A stretch of DNA of 6,405 nt from Flavobacteriales bacterium UBA1995 (GTDB lineage: Bacteria; Bacteroidota; Bacteroidia; Flavobacteriales_D; Sanyastnellaceae): assembly GCA_002336475.1 (NCBI GenBank), contig DDCX01000105.1, forward strand, positions 1,609-8,013, given 5' to 3'. Below the pieces are notes generated by a model. It had not been told where the DNA came from. It was given only the letters and a program-made list of their open reading frames with translations, and did no database searches. Below, piece after piece: positions 5,779 to 6,405 of the stretch (positions are counted from its first letter, which is position 1; every line of letters begins with the position of its first letter). The translations under genes and the position numbers were made by a program.

Positions 5779-5898
5779 TCGCCCCGTTTACGGGAGACGT
5801 TTTGAACCGAAGGGTTCAATTCAGATAGAAGTTCTTTGAAATGATGTGATAGCCCAACCAACGTTAATTTACTTTGAGAGTCAAATTTTCAAACTTTT
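5779..5898 (+). other. 16S rRNA leader with antitermination-like and processing elements
   Basis: This is the transcribed leader between P2 and the mature 16S 5' end. It begins with a small CCCG-TTTA-CGGG hairpin (5783-5794), then a second hairpin and a boxA-like segment annotated separately, then an AT-rich stretch leading into the 16S gene. The left arm of the RNase III processing stem should lie here, but its partner downstream of 16S is outside the window, so it cannot be identified. There is no protein-coding gene in 5595-5898; the small open frames there are not supported. Confidence 0.6.
5802..5841 (+). promoter_or_regulatory. Candidate rRNA antitermination (boxB-boxA-like) site
   Basis: A perfect 7-bp hairpin, TTGAACC (5802-5808) with GGTTCAA (5813-5819) around a GAAG loop, is followed by AGTTCTTTGAAA (5830-5841). 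The latter resembles the boxA core of E. coli rrn leaders (GCTCTTTAACA), and the order hairpin-then-boxA is the same as in E. coli. A GTTCTTTGA segment ahead of 16S is, as far as I recall, common in Bacteroidota. The NusB/NusE-binding role is inferred from the resemblance and position. Confidence 0.5.

Positions 5899-6405
<507 letters not shown>

Noticed and set aside
5617..5805. 62-codon open frame in the rRNA control region
   Set aside because: It runs through both rRNA promoters, is lysine-rich because of the A-tracts and has no family resemblance.

Overview
The window reads as a chromosomal segment of a Bacteroidota bacterium, probably in or near Flavobacteriales, with a GC content in the mid-50s or a little lower by eye. 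Three things support this. The partial 16S rRNA gene at the right end has Bacteroidota features: a short helix 17 and a V1 of the Cryomorphaceae/Owenweeksia type as far as I can judge from memory. The rRNA promoters match the Bacteroidota housekeeping sigma consensus (TTG, 19 bp, TAnnTTTG). Most genes lack a Shine-Dalgarno sequence. Family-level placement needs the full 16S gene.

Layout, left to right. Positions 1-120 are the last 39 codons of sucC (succinyl-CoA synthetase beta subunit, plus strand). It converges on a two-gene minus-strand unit. The upstream gene of that unit is a secreted cysteine-rich protein with a MopE-type metal-binding motif and two dockerin/EF-hand-like repeats (775-1467). 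It is followed 15 bp later, in the same reading frame, by a catechol-O-methyltransferase-family enzyme (136-759) that appears to start with TTG. An AT-rich divergent spacer (1468-1540) separates this unit from a plus-strand series: yciH (SUI1/eIF1-like, 1541-1894), a THUMP-type class I RNA methyltransferase overlapping it by ATGA (1891-3225), a lipoprotein-like YtcJ-type amidohydrolase (3253-4914) and an SCO1/SenC copper chaperone (4929-5594). The four lie close together and may be cotranscribed.

Positions 5595-5898 hold the control region of a ribosomal RNA operon. It contains a weak terminator-like hairpin at the end of the SCO gene, then two near-perfect Bacteroidota promoters exactly 98 bp apart. 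Each has an A-tract upstream and a C-rich stretch immediately downstream. A leader follows with hairpins and a boxA-like element. The 16S rRNA gene starts at about 5899 and runs off the right edge near E. coli position 513.

Functionally, the centre is translation-related (yciH, the RNA methyltransferase, the rRNA operon) and the rest is ordinary metabolism and envelope function. I see no mobile element, CRISPR array, tRNA or defence locus, and no clear case for a new multi-gene system. The parts most worth a second look are the tandem rRNA promoter and antitermination-like leader architecture, and the secreted MopE/dockerin protein placed directly before the methyltransferase.
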